Below, one piece after another: positions 22,689 to 35,732 of a DNA stretch of 40,000 bases (position 1 is the stretch's first letter; each line of letters begins with the position of its first letter). The stretch spans positions 14,752-54,751 of the forward strand of contig NW_004087377.1 of assembly GCF_000220395.1 (NCBI RefSeq), written 5' to 3'. The position numbers and the translations under genes are program-made. This stretch comes from Ichthyophthirius multifiliis. Its lineage: Eukaryota; Ciliophora; Oligohymenophorea; Hymenostomatida. The notes below the pieces were generated by a model that ran no database searches, was not told the DNA's origin, and saw only the letters and a list, made by a program, of their open reading frames with translations.

Positions 22689-25020
22689 TCATCTTTCTTA
22701 AAAAGTTAATTTTCTTTCTACAAAATCAATAATTTTTTATCCCCCTAAAGCTAATACAACATTCAATGTTTCTCCTAAATCTTGTTTTGAAAATATTACT
22801 GATTATTATAATTCTTCATTTTATGTTTCTAGTTATTTTATTTTCTATACATAGAAGTTTAATAAATTTTACATCTTTTTCATTTCTTAATTATATTTTA
22901 AGAAGTAATCCTTTTTAAAAAATTAACCAAAAATTAATTATAAATTTACCTGATTTTAATTAAATAATTCCTATATTTAATTAAAATTTTAAATAATTTT
23001 ATTTTATTATCTTTCATTATTTTAAATTTATTAGTTTTACATAAAATTTTATAATTTATTAATTATATCTATTTTTAATGATTTTATTTATTATTATTAT
23101 AAATCTAATATATAATCTAATTCTTTTTCATCTTTTATTAAACTTGAAAATTATTCTAATTTATCAAAACCATATTTTTCATTTTTTTATATTTCTAATT
23201 CTTCTTTAAGTTTTTAAATTTAATTTTTTAGTTCTATTTCACTTTTTTATAGTTCTTTTACTTATTCCATTTCTAATTTATACTATTATTATATTTATTT
23301 TAAATGTAACTCGTTTGCTTTATTATCATTTGCTTCATATAGGTTGTAATATTATTCTATATAATTTAATTTAGAATTTAATTCTTAATTTTGATTTTCT
23401 AAATTTTTTACTTTTTATTCATATAACTCAGTTATTTCTTATATTTTTTATTATAAACATATATTGGTTTCTGTTAAAATAACAATTTATTGTTCTCTCT
23501 ATGAAATTTATTCTTAATTCTTTTTTTTAAAACAAAAAATAAAAATATATTTATATAATAAATAATATATAAATACATATGCAAAATATATATATAATAA
23601 TATATAAATACATATAAAATAATATTTATATATATATAAATATTTAATTATATATATTACATCAAATGCATTTTATTTATTTATTTAATTTTATTTTTAT
23701 TATTTATTTTTTTCTTTTATATCATCATTTGTATTTTAATTGGTATATTAATATATATTTTAATTTTGTACTCTATTACTTATATTTTATTAAATATTTT
23801 ATTCATATTATGTGTTTATTTTTCTAAATTAAATATTATTTTCATCAATTTAGAAATTATTTTCATTTCCGTTTTTAGATTCTTAATTAAAATCCATTTA
23901 ACTATTCATATCTGAATAATAATTATTCTCACTTCTTTTTACTTTATCATTTATTTAGTTCATAATTCCTTCAACGTTTTCTTGATCTTCTTCTTTTATA
24001 ACTTATGTTGCATCTTAAAAGTATTTTGAAGGGCTATTTTCTTAATAATTATTTATATAATTATTAATAACAGAATCAATATTATATTTATTTTTATCAT
24101 CTTGATTACGATAAGGTGAAGTACTAAAATTTGCTAATTAATTAAGCTTTTAAGATAAAGATTATTTTTATAAACTATCAGATTAATAATTAATTTTATT
24201 ATAGGCTTGTTTTTCTTATATAATTTTGCTTTTCGAATCTTATATTTATTTTATAGTTTTATAATTATTCTTTCCTTAACTTTTTTCTCTATATTAATTA
24301 TCTTTAGGAGTTTTTTGAGAAGAGTTTGATACACGATTTGGTGTATTTACTTATTTATTTGATATTTTACTTTTTGGAGTTAGTAAATAAGCATTTATGT
24401 CCATTTCTTTATTTTTTGTATATTATTTAGGCTTTTAAATATTTTCACTTATACTACCAGTTGCTTTTTTACGAGAATTTTTTTCATTATACATTATTTA
24501 ATAATCATAACAATCAAATATAAATGAATTTTATACTGAATTTTCACAACTTTTTTTTTTTTAATATTCTTTTTATTATATATTTTTTTACAGTTTATAA
24601 TATATTTCATATTAAATTTCTGCATTTATTTATTAATTGTTTTATAAGATATCTGTTATATAACTTAGTTTTTTTGGATTATTTAAAAAATTAGATAGGT
24701 TTATTTAGCATTTTCCTAATTTTTAACATTCTTCTTTTTCAAAGTTTTTAAATGTATGTATATGTAATTCGACCTTTTTTTTTATTATTTTAATGTTTTG
24801 TTTATTTTTTTACAAATTCATTATTATAATTTATTTTGCTTTTTTAAAATGCCTGTCTAAATTAAAATAATTCATTTATTTAACAAATATTCCCTTTTAC
24901 ATTAAATGGTACTATCCTTTTATTTTCAATTAATTTGTTTCCTTTTTTGTTTTGTTTAATTTGTTTGAAAAAAATTCAAATAAATTAAAAACCTTTAAAT
25001 AAAGAAATTTAATAAAACAT
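22689..25020 (-). CDS. NT-C2 domain and coiled-coil protein
   Basis: The N-terminal ~120 residues match the NT-type C2 fold (as in EHBP1 and EEIG1): IVPFNVKGN at the start, INYNNEFVELHIHTFKN across the second splice junction, then KLGKCQINLSNFLNNPKK. NT-C2 domains bind membranes or partner proteins rather than Ca2+ in known cases. A polar Ser/Asn/Gln region follows, then a long coiled coil (about residues 360-560, for example LYEQKVKNLENQNQELNSKL) and a conserved-looking end (VLALGGQKIIDFVERKL). Introns 24942-24992, 24774-24813, 24550-24591, 23520-23660 and 22911-22949 leave 2019 nt, 672 residues, ending with TGA. The start ATG (25020) is chosen because the first two introns are needed to keep the C2 sequence in frame. 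The specific role is unknown; vesicle or cytoskeleton tethering is inferred from the architecture. Confidence 0.8.
24550..24591 (-). other. Example of a frame-neutral short intron
   Basis: A 42-nt GT..AG segment without TGA in the NT-C2 gene. Retaining it would leave the protein open and add 14 residues, so its splicing is inferred from its low-complexity content (long A run on the coding strand), not from frame. RNA evidence would decide it. Confidence 0.5.
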
Positions 25021-26868
25021 ATTTTAAGGATTTATATTAAGATATAAGTTTTAGACGTTGATTTCAAAATCAAATTTAAAGAGCTTTTCTTAATTCATAT
25101 ATAAAAAAGTATTATTTATTTTATAATTTTTTTATTTATTTTATTAAATAAATACTTTAATATTAAATATTTTTTTTTTTTTTTAATATAAAATAATATA
25201 ATAAACTTAAAAATTCTAAAAATATTTTATTTTATTTTTTTAAAAAAAAATGTAAAATTCGATTTCAATATAACAAAAATCAGACTTTTACTAAAATTAA
25301 AATTAATATTTTTTTCAAAATAAAGTTTTTTTAAACTTTCTATATAAATCTCATGAGCTTTATTAACATTCTCAACAGGCGGAATATCCTATTACTCTAA
25401 CGAAATTCATTTCCCAATTACAGTATTAATTCTAACATAAATTCAAGAATTATAATAGCGGACATACTTCCAAAATAGAGTCAGTATTTATTTAAATTTA
25501 TTCAAAAATAATCTAAATTTAAGTAAAATTTTCAATTATGTAATAAACTTTATTTATGGAGAAAATAAAACAAATATAAACATTATTTTTTTCATGTATT
25601 TGATAAATAATCTCCTGTTTTTAATATAAACACGTTCTTCGCTTTGAAATGTAAGTTTTACCTCTTCAAATTTACTTGGAATTAAAAAAAAAAAAATTAT
25701 ATTAACATTAATCAATAATTAAAGCTTTAAAACCCATAAAACTAATATAAAAATTTTTAAAAAGGTAAATAAGCAAATATACGGTATCATAACTCCCATT
25801 ATTTAAAATGCTCTGAGGATGAAATTATAATAAATGCTTTTCTCTAATAAGGATCACTTCAAAATGTAAGTTAAATTGTTGATTTTTTTTTTTATGGAAT
25901 TCTAACCATTTTAAAAAGGAAAGAAAATATTTATTTTTCTTGTAATTTTAAATGTATTAGTAGTATATTTGAATTGCTATTATTTAATGTTGATATAAAC
26001 ATATATCAAAACAAAAAATGGCTTTATTTAAGATTCATATTTAAAAATCGATGATTTATTAATGAAATTATCTGAAATTTTTAATTATTTAATTAATTTG
26101 AATATAATATTAAATTAAAAAAATTATAAATAAATAAAAATAATTTTTTAAAAATAAATTATTTATCAAAAAATACATATAAATATTGTAATTACATACA
26201 TAATTTTTTTTTTAATTTAATGTTTTTTATCCTAATGTCTTAAATGTATTCTATTTTTAAAACTTTGTCAAAAAAATATAAATTTTAATTTAATTTTTTT
26301 TCAAATATATTAAGAAAAAAAAATTCTTCATACATTATAGATTTATAATTTTTTTTAATTTTTATTTTAAATTAAATAAATTATTTAATCTATAAAATTA
26401 AATATTATTAATAATACAGAAAGCATTATATCAAAATAATAAAAAAATGCATAATTATTTATAAATTTTTAAAATATATATTTATAATTAAAGTTTTAAA
26501 TTAAAATAATTACATAAAATAAAAAAAATGATTATATTTATTAAAAAAAAAAAAATATTAATAAAATAAAAAATAATATATATTTATTAAATGAAATTTT
26601 TAAAAAAAATTTAAATGAATTAATAAATTTTTTAAGTTATATAAATATATTTTTATATATAAAATAATAATATGAATTAAATAAAATTTTAAAGAAAATT
26701 TTAATTAAAGAATAAACAATATTTTATATTTAAAAATAAATAATAATAACATATATTATATAATTTTAAATATTTATTCGTTTAAATATTTTATATTTTA
26801 AAATTCATTTAATTCAAAAACAAAAAAGATAAAACAAAAATTAAAATAATAAATAATCAATAAAAAAA
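25021..26868. other. Intergenic region holding the acyltransferase relic
   Basis: A head-to-head gap between the NT-C2 gene and the Ca2+-ATPase gene. Apart from the acyltransferase-like remnant in its left half, it contains only A/T tracts. The right half (25950-26868) shows no coding signal and presumably includes the ATPase promoter. Confidence 0.5.
25260..25850 (-). pseudogene. Decayed DGAT2/MOGAT-like acyltransferase
   Basis: Remnant of a diacylglycerol (or monoacylglycerol) acyltransferase, an ER enzyme of triacylglycerol synthesis. The best-preserved part is the C-terminus: INTVIGK, then ISLEQQDIPPVENVNKAHEI and YIESLKKLYFEKN, matching the DGAT2 pattern TVVGxPI ... H..Y...L..L+..HK. 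An upstream patch (FILRAFQIMGVMIP, about 25785-25830) recalls the family GF[IV]+xAL..GA.LVP segment. Two in-frame TGA codons interrupt the C-terminal part (25443-25445 and 25407-25409). TGA ends every other gene here, so it should mean stop. The N-terminal half, including the HPHG acyltransferase motif, was not found. No close stop follows the last conserved residues. A functional gene with unusual splicing is possible but less likely. Confidence 0.55.
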
Positions 26869-29800
26869 ATGTTTTAGATTGATAATGAAATAATATCACA
26901 AATGTTCGTTCCAGATAATATTTAATAAAACGAATCAATTAAAATATTGGAAAATTAATTAGGTGGAATAACCAAATTATAAAATGATTTAAAGACCGAC
27001 ATAAAAAAAGGAATAAGCACACGAAATCAATAAGAATTAAACTAAAGAATAAAGTATTTTGGCAAAAATGAATATCTAAGAAGGCCTCCAAAAAAAATGA
27101 TTGAATTAATAATTGAATGTTTTGAAGATTTAATGTTATAAATACTTGTAGGTGCCAGTATAGTAAGTACAATAGTAGGAATCATAGATGAAGGTATCGT
27201 AAAAGGATGGATAGAAGGATTCACAATAATTTTAGCAATATGTATTATTGTATCTATAAGTGCAGGAAATAATTATATGAAAGAATTGCAATTCTAGAAA
27301 TTAACAGAAAAAAAAGATGATATAAAAGTTCATGTGAGAAGAAATGAATAAACAATTTATTTAAATCCAAATAAAATTCTTGTTGGCGATATTTTAAATT
27401 TAGAAATCGGAGATATTTTACCTGTAGATGGTATTTTTGTGGAAGGAAATGAATTATAAATTGACGAATCTTCTATAACAGGAGAATCTGATTTGATTAC
27501 GAAAAATTAAATTGATAAAAACCAGAAATCTTAAAATATAAATCCCTTTCTTATAAGTGGTTCTAAAATTATGGATGGTAAATTTAAGGTTTTTTTAAAA
27601 TGCTTTTTTTTATTTTAAAAAATAAAAAAATTATACATATTTTTATTTTTTTATGTATGATAAAAGGTTAAGGAAAAATGCTTGTTTGTGCTGTCGGAGT
27701 TAATACTTAATTAGGAAAACTTAAAGAAAAATTAGAAGAATAATAGCCACCTACTCCTTTATAATAAAAATTAGAAACTATAGCTGAATAAATAGGTTTT
27801 TTATTAAAAAAAAATAAGTTTAAAATATTGTTTTTTATTTTTAAAGGAAAAGTAGGTACAGGAGTAGCTATATTAACAATGAGTGCTTTGCTAATAAATT
27901 TAATAATAGATATGATAAGGGGTATACATTGTATTGGATGTGTAAAAACATTATAAGATATTTTAAAAATATTCATGATTGGAGTTACTATTGTAGTTGT
28001 AGCAGTTCCTGAAGGGCTTCCTTTAGCTGTTACAATTGCATTGGCTTTTTCTGTAAATAAAATGAAAGACGAGAAAAATTTGGTCAAATAATTAGCTAGT
28101 TGTGAGATTATGGGGAACGCTAATAATATTTGTAGTGATAAAACAGGAACTCTTACTTAAAATTTAATGAAGGTGCATCATATGTATATTAATGATAAGC
28201 ATTATGGAAGTTAATATTTTGAATATAAATATTTTCCTAAAAATATAATTGAGATTTTTGTATAGAGTGTGTGTGTAAATTCTACTGCTAATCCTCAAAA
28301 AAATTAGTATGATAATAAATTAACTTAAATTGGAAATAAAACTGAATGTGCATTGCTTTAGATTGTATAAGATTTTGGATTTGATTATTAAATTGAAAGA
28401 TAAAGGGAAATTATTTTAAAAGTTTTACCTTTTTCTTCTTAAAGAAAATAAATGATTACTATAATTAAAGTAAATGAAAATCTTGCTAGAGTATATGTTA
28501 AAGGGGCTTGTGAGCAAATTCTCGAAAAATGTTCATTTATTTTATTACAAAATGGGGTTACATAAATATCATAAAATAAAAAAGAAATCATTAATAACGA
28601 GATTATTATTTAATATGCTGAAAAGTCTTTAAGGACTATTACTTTAGCATATAAAGATATACCTTTTAATTAAAACATTAATTAATTAAATGAAAACGAA
28701 CTCACTTAGGATCTCATTCTTATTTCTATTGCAGGTATAAAAGACCCTTTAAGACCCGAAATTCGAGATAGTATAAAAAAATGTAAAAATGCAGGTATTA
28801 TAGTAAGAATGTGTACAGGAGATAATGTATAAAAAATACATATATAATTTTTGTTTATATTAAAAAAAATAAGTTGAATACAGCTATTGCTATAGCCTAA
28901 GATGCAGGAATATTAGAAGATAAAATAATAAAAGAAAAAAGTGAAATCAGTTTATAAAAATAATCAAAATAACTAGGCTTTGAAGTACTTGAAGGTAAAA
29001 AATTTCGAGAGTTAGTCGGAGGCCTAGTATACGAAAATCCTCAAGGAAAATCGATTTAAGAAAAGGGAGAACCAAAAGTTAGAAACTTAGACGCATTCAA
29101 AGCTATTGCAAAAGAGCTTCGAGTACTTGCCCGTAGTTCTCCTGATGATAAATATATACTTGTAACGGGTTTGATTGAGTTAGGAAATATAGTCGCTGTG
29201 ACAGGAGATGGTACAAACGATGCTCCGGCGTTAAAAAAAGCTAATGTTGGATTTGCAATGGGAATAGCAGGAACAGAAGTATCTAAAGATGCTGCTGATA
29301 TAATTTTGTTGGACGATAATTTCGCTTCTATTGTCACTGCATGTAAATTTGGGAGGAATATTTATGATTCGATTAGGAAGTTTATTTAATTCTAGCTAAC
29401 AGTGAATATTGTGGCTTTATTTATGTCGTTTATGGGAGCTGTAGTATTGAAAAAGAGTCCTTTGAATTCAATATAAATGCTTTGGGTGAATATTATTATG
29501 GACACATTTGCTTCTTTGGCTCTTTCAACTGATCCACCATGTGATTCTTTACTTAATAGAAAACCTTATGGAATAAATGATAAGATTGTGACTGGAAACA
29601 TGTGGAGGAATATAATTGGCTAGAGCATATATTAGATAATAATACTTAGTGTAGTGTTATTTAAGTTCCCTGAATGGTTAGGAATTCCGAATTCTTTTTA
29701 AATGAAATTTTATGTGGAAAGTTAGGCTGTACATTTTTCGATTTTCTTTTAATGCTTTGTTATGCTTTAAGTGTTTAATGAATTTAATGCGAGAAAATTA

Positions 29801-30136
29801 TTAAAATAGGAAATCAATATTTTTGATAAATTACTAAATAATTATATTTTCTGGGTTATTATTGGAATTACATTTTTTGTATAAATTATGCTCGTGTAAA
29901 CCGGAGGAAGATACGTTGGAGTGTCTAGTATTTCTTTAGGATAACATTTTGTTTGCATTTTTATTGGATGTGGATCGCTTTTGGTAGGTGTAATTATCAA
30001 AATTATACCAAATCATGTTTTTGAAAGAATTAATTTACTAAGGGAAGATGAGATGGATGTGAAAGATATGGATTAGTCTTTTTCATCATTACTAAGGAAA
30101 AAAAGCTCAAACAGAATGAAAACTATTGCTATTTGA
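26869..30136 (+). CDS. Plasma-membrane-type Ca2+-transporting ATPase (P-type IIB)
   Basis: An ATP-driven pump exporting Ca2+ from the cytosol (plasma membrane or contractile-vacuole/alveolar membranes in ciliates). Four exons (introns 27578-27666, 27796-27846, 28827-28873) give 3081 nt, 1026 residues. P-type landmarks in order: TGES (actuator); the M4 motif [19 protein letters not shown]; the phosphorylation site [12 protein letters not shown]; the nucleotide-domain [29 protein letters not shown]; the hinge [32 protein letters not shown]; and the M5-M6 region with [20 protein letters not shown]. The PEGLP and LALSTDPP wording is typical of type IIB (PMCA), not SERCA. The C-terminal tail after M10 is short and basic ([19 protein letters not shown]), smaller than the calmodulin-binding tail of animal PMCAs. 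There are Gln codons at TAA/TAG throughout and a TGA stop. Confidence 0.97.
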
Positions 30137-31774
30137 TTATTTTTTTAAAATTAAATATAATTATTACTTTTTTTTAATTTTAGTAAATTATTTAATATTA
30201 TAAATTAATTTATAAAAAATAATTTTTAATTATTCAAAATGTAAATCAAAAAAATATATCAAGATAATGTTTTATAAAATCATGATAATGTTTTATTAAG
30301 AATAAAAAAAAATATATATTTTATTATATATGTATTTATTTTAAATATTTGCGTATTTTAATTAATTAATTTATTAAATTATAATATTTTTTTTTTATAT
30401 ATTTAATATATTAAAATTTTATTTTCTTATAAGAAATTAAAAATAAATGAATTTATTCTATAATTTATAAAAAGTGAAATATATTTAATTCAAAATATAA
30501 TATTTTTTTTTTATAAATAGTTTATATCTTTTAAAGAAAATGAAAGATTTTATATATTTTATTATAATTTCAAAATAATCATTTAAATACATTTTTTATT
30601 AAAATTATATATTATATTTTAAATCGATCAGTTTAATAAAAATAAAGAATTTATTTCAAAATATATTTTTTAAAATTATATGATTTGATGAAAAAATTTA
30701 AATATTAACAAAGAAGATAATGATAACTAAAATATTTATATCGTTCTTATTATTCCATTAGAATAAATAAATAAAAAAAATTAAAATAAAAAAATTGAAA
30801 TTAAAAAGTAAAAAAATATACATTTAAAAAATGTTGTAATTAATTTTTTTAAACCTATTAAAAAAAAATTAAATAGTTTAGATATAAAAATATATTAAAA
30901 AGAAGTTTAAAGTAAAAGAAAAAATATAAAATATAAAAAAAAAAAAATTAAAAGATGATGTAAAAAAAATATTAAAAAAATTATTAAAGAATTAAAAATA
31001 TATAAAAAAAAAAATATAAAAAAATTTAAAAAAAAAATGTAAATATATATGAATAAAAAACTAAATATATCTAGTTTATTAAAAATAAATATTAATTAAT
31101 ATATATTATAAATAAAATATCATATATTATATTTTATAAGTTTATTTGAACAATAATAAGAATTTTATAAAATTTTCTAATAAATTTATTAAGATATTTT
31201 TTAAAAAACATTAGTTAATCATTTTTATTATTTTATTTTTATTAAATTTATATTATATATTAAATTTATATATTATAAAATAAATATTGTTATAATTATA
31301 TTATATATATTTTATATATATATAATATATATATTTTTTATTTATTTTATATTAGTAAAATAAATATTATTTTTTAAACATTCTCATATTTATATTATAT
31401 TACAGTTAATTTTTTTTTTTACTTTTTTAATATTTTTTTTATATTATTTTATATTATATATTATAATATAAATATTAAAAAATTAATTTTTTTAAAAAAA
31501 TATCTATTTGTATATAAAATTGATTATTAATTTTTGTATATTTTAAATTTTTTTTTTTTTATAAACTTATGTATTTTTTTTTTAAAGAAAAAAATATTTT
31601 AATTTATTTTAAAATCTATATTTTATTAATTAATTTTTTCTATGTTATATAAATTATAATTATTATAAATTTAATAAAACTTATATATATATATTAAAAT
31701 AAACACATTTTAATTTTAAATATTTATAAATAAAAATAAAATTTCTTTTAAAATTTGTATTAAATAAATATATA
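30137..31774. other. AT-rich intergenic region between convergent genes
   Basis: About 1.6 kb of A/T DNA between the stops of the Ca2+-ATPase (plus) and SF3B3 (minus) genes. Both 3' ends point here, so no promoter is expected. No coding signal, tRNA-like fold or terminator-like structure was recognised. Confidence 0.6.
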
Positions 31775-32355
31775 TCACAAAATTTTATTTCTTATTTCAT
31801 CTAATTTTTTATGTACTTCAGCAGGAGTTCTTTCCATTTCTTCTGCCAATACTTTTTGTTTACCTTATCCGATCCTCATAAATTATTCACATAAATCTCC
31901 ATCAATAACAGACTTTATTATTTAATTAATTTTTGATTTTTTAAAATATATATAATTTATATATTCAATTTACTTTAACAGGTCCATAAAATGCCCTAAA
32001 CATAACATGATCCCTTCCAGCAAGAGGCAAAACATCTATTCTTAAATACATTTCTAAATGAACAAAAAAATCAATATCTTCTTTAGTTTAAAATGGATAA
32101 AAAGCGCCTATAGATCCCATGCTGGTTCCATAAATTATGCACTCATTTCCTGTAGAAACTAAACATGCTTTTTAGAAAGTTGTAACTACTTCTCCTACAT
32201 AAAATTAGCATATTTATTCAGTCTAATTTAATATAAAAAATTTAAATTTTTTTAAAAAAAACTTTATAAGGTGCTCCATTCAAATAACCTGATTCCCATC
32301 TTAGTTTGTAAGACATTGGATTTTCATCCATTTCTTCTTCAGCATCTAATTAAAT

Positions 32356-32427
<72 letters not shown>

Positions 32428-35400
32428 TATTCTAAAATAAAATACTTTAAGGAATTCTACACACAAACATATTTTCAAATTTATCTCCACCAATATATGT
32501 ACTATAATCCAAAACTTAAAATGCACTCATCCATCTAGGCAAAACATCATCACACACTTCATAAAATGTTTATTCTTTTTACTTATGTTTCATAATATGT
32601 ACTGCGTCTCCCACCATAGAGACAAAAATACGATCTCCGAATGTTTAAATTCCATTAATAGGTGACTAGAGTCCTTTAACTTCTGACTTCTTAAGCAACT
32701 TTTTTTTTCCAATATCATAATATCTTAAGAAAGTTCCACACCCTGCCAAAAGCTTTCCTTTGTGTGCATGTAATGACCCTGGAATATCATCAACTTCTGT
32801 TTTATGTATAAGTTCTAATTTATTAGTACTTTCATTAAGTAAATAAGTATTAATATAGCACTAAGAAAACTCCCTTTTAGGATGCACTATATAATCTTTA
32901 ACAGTCCCCACGCACACATAAGTGTCTTCACTATTTTCAAAGTTGCAAATACACATTGATATTGCATGTTCATTGTTTCTATTTCTATCAATTCTAGTGT
33001 TTCTCGAGTGATTGGCTCCACTATTCTTATACAAGAAGCCTAATTTCCAGAAGGAGCGACTAAAATATTTACTTAATTGGCTAAATCTTCATTTCCGGAA
33101 TAGAATTTACTTATAAGAGTATTTTTTTCGCTTTCGCAATATACTTTATTATCAGATTCTATTATTATTAAATTATGTGATTTTTCATGTATAACCATTT
33201 TTCTTGGTGAATATCTTAGCTAAACTACTTATTAATTCAACATCTCCCCTAATTTATCCAAAGTAATTATTCTTAAAGAATCTCTGGAAGTTGCAACGAT
33301 ACCTTCTCTACATTCATTAGTGTTAAAAACAGCAGCATGGTCCAATATATCGTAAGAAAGTGGTACCATTTAATATTTATTCAAATAAGTATAACATATC
33401 CAAGGTCTCGTACTCAAAGCCAACAAAGCAGGTTATCCTTAAACTTAATATTTGCATGTTCTTACTGGCGCACCACTCAAAACACGAGTTCTGGTGTCTG
33501 AAAGAGAGCCTGTGATTTAATCTACTGAGGCACGTAATAAAATACCGTTTTTTAAACCTACGTAAAGGTAAAGTTAATATTATTCTGCTTCTTGTTCTAA
33601 TCCGCTTCCTCTTTTCATTTCGATTAATGAAACGTTTTCGGCTATTCCAGGAAGGGCTTAAATGCTTATTTTTTATAAACATGTATCATTTTCTAATGAT
33701 AAAATTCGTACGGAATGATCACTACAGCCTACAGATAAAAATTTAGATCTAAGAAAAAAATAAAAAATATAAAAAAATATTTATGCATTTACTTTTATCT
33801 TCCAAATGGTACTTCTCCTATATCCATGCATTCAATTTCTTCTTGAAGATTTGTTTTTGCAACTTCAATTAATTGTCCTGCGTAATCAAGTTCAAAGTAA
33901 ATAATATCACCTCCTTGCAAAGAAATCGCGATTTATTTTTAATTAGATACAGCTTTGACAATTTTTCCTTCTGTTTTTAACTATTAAACTCTTTTATCTA
34001 CTCTAATATGTCTAAAACCATCTGGCATTACTTAAATAATGGCATTATCTTCTAAAAGATTTGCATGAATAGTTTATTTATTCAAATCAATTCCTGAGTC
34101 AGTTACTTATTATACTCTATCAGAAATAGATAGCACTAAAGTTTATTTAGAAAAACTCAAAATTATATATTTAGAGAAATTTTCATCATATCTACTTTTT
34201 ATAGTCCATATTCCTGTAGGAACACCGGGTAATCTAGAAGCTGCAACTTCATTTACCTACAATCCATGCCTTAAAATTCTTAAAGAACTTCTATATCCAG
34301 CTGAACATAATGTATATATTTATGGATGGCCTTCTCCTGTCAAATCGCTTACTTTAATATCGGAAATCGCTGATAGATTTTCAAGTTAATCTACTTATTG
34401 GAGATTTTTCAACTTTCTAGGGATAAATAAGACTGGCATTTTTTAATCTTAAGTTGAATCTGTTCTGACTGAGTTGGCTTCTTTTTCTCCTATGGACTTG
34501 AATCTGTATAATAAATGGTTCCCTTTTTCACAAGCAGCAAATAAATAACCATTTCGCATTACACAAATAGATATCGAAGGGGGTATAGAGTCAAAATATT
34601 ACAAAGAAATACTATGAACATCATCTTTTGTACTTTAAATTTCTAATTTGAATAAATCTCCAAGTTCAGTTTATAATAAAAAAAAGAAAAATTCTTTTTG
34701 CTTGTGGAAACCAAAAGTATTTATCATAATTTTACTGTTTGTATCAGCAGAAAATCTCTTTGGAAATTAACATATACGCTCTCCCTTAGTACCTTTATAT
34801 ATTAAAAAGTCTTCACAGACAATTACTACACCTCCTGGACCTTCTTAACCTCCTGGAACTATATTTAAAATTAAATAAAAAAAAATAAACGAAAAACATG
34901 AAATAAATATAATTTAAAATACTTGAAATTAATAGGTGAGCGCTTTCAGGAACATTTTCAGAAGATTTTTTTACTACATGATTTAAACCAAAATCTAATT
35001 CATAAATTGTTAATTATTTTTATATTATTCCATTATTCATAGGAGAATCTTTTTAGTCCTTTTCTCCATAATCGCATTCTATACATGCAAATTAAGCATT
35101 TTCATAACCTACATCGATTCCGCAAATATCATAACATATAGTGTGTGATTTATGTGCTTCTAAAGGTGAAGATATAGTTAGTTTATCATTTTCTCTGTTT
35201 AATATAAATACAAACTTTTATTTTTCTAATGCTGCGATCATACATACTCTTCCTTTTGGATCTACTGCAATGTATTGACCTGGAACTATTCTTCTACAAC
35301 CTGTTTTACCATATGTTTCTTAATGAAGTTTTTCGAATTCGCCCTTTTTTTTATTATAATTTAGAATTACAATTCGTCCACTATCAGAACCTATTATTAT

Positions 35401-35732
35401 GTAATCTTTTTTAAACTTTTTTATTTTTTAAATAAATAACTATATTTATTTTTTTACACCAGGTAAACGAAAAGTTGAAATTGTTCTTATTAAGCCAAAT
35501 ACTTCTTCAGAATGTACAGTTTTTAATTTACCTCTTTTTTTTTATATTTTTATTTTTTGATAGACAAAAATATATATATATATATTTACGTTTCTTCGTC
35601 TGGAGATAATATTTCTAATATTTTGCCTTTTGCTACTGCTAATTCTTATGCTTTTGGACCTGAAAAATTACCATATATTGCTTTTACTATACATGTTGGT
35701 TATAGTAAAGTTAGACTATAAAGGTTCATCAT
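31775..35732 (-). CDS. SF3B3: Splicing factor 3B subunit 3 (SF3b130/Rse1)
   Basis: A triple-beta-propeller subunit of the U2 snRNP SF3b complex, needed for branch-point recognition. Eight exons are joined by introns 35534-35589, 35416-35457, 34859-34922, 33749-33792, 32346-32445, 32223-32262 and 31913-31973. Hallmarks: the start [12 protein letters not shown] ... [73 protein letters not shown] [29 protein letters not shown]; and the C-terminus GRDHVMF ... [10 protein letters not shown] ... [18 protein letters not shown]. Intron removal leaves 3551 nt, one short of a multiple of three: a single-base frameshift falls at about 32970 between TLELIEIE and NNEHAIS, in an A run, where the human alignment is continuous. 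Restored length would be ~1183 residues against ~1217 in humans. Intron 32346-32445 contains TA repeats. Confidence 0.95.
32352..32424. repeat. (TA)n microsatellite within an intron
   Basis: Two TA runs with a short interruption fill most of the SF3B3 intron at 32346-32445, the longest intron of that gene. Confidence 0.85.

Noticed and set aside
33377-33682. Arg/Ser-rich minus-strand open frame
   Set aside because: It is an out-of-frame shadow of SF3B3, whose conserved sequence ([14 protein letters not shown]) occupies the other frame.
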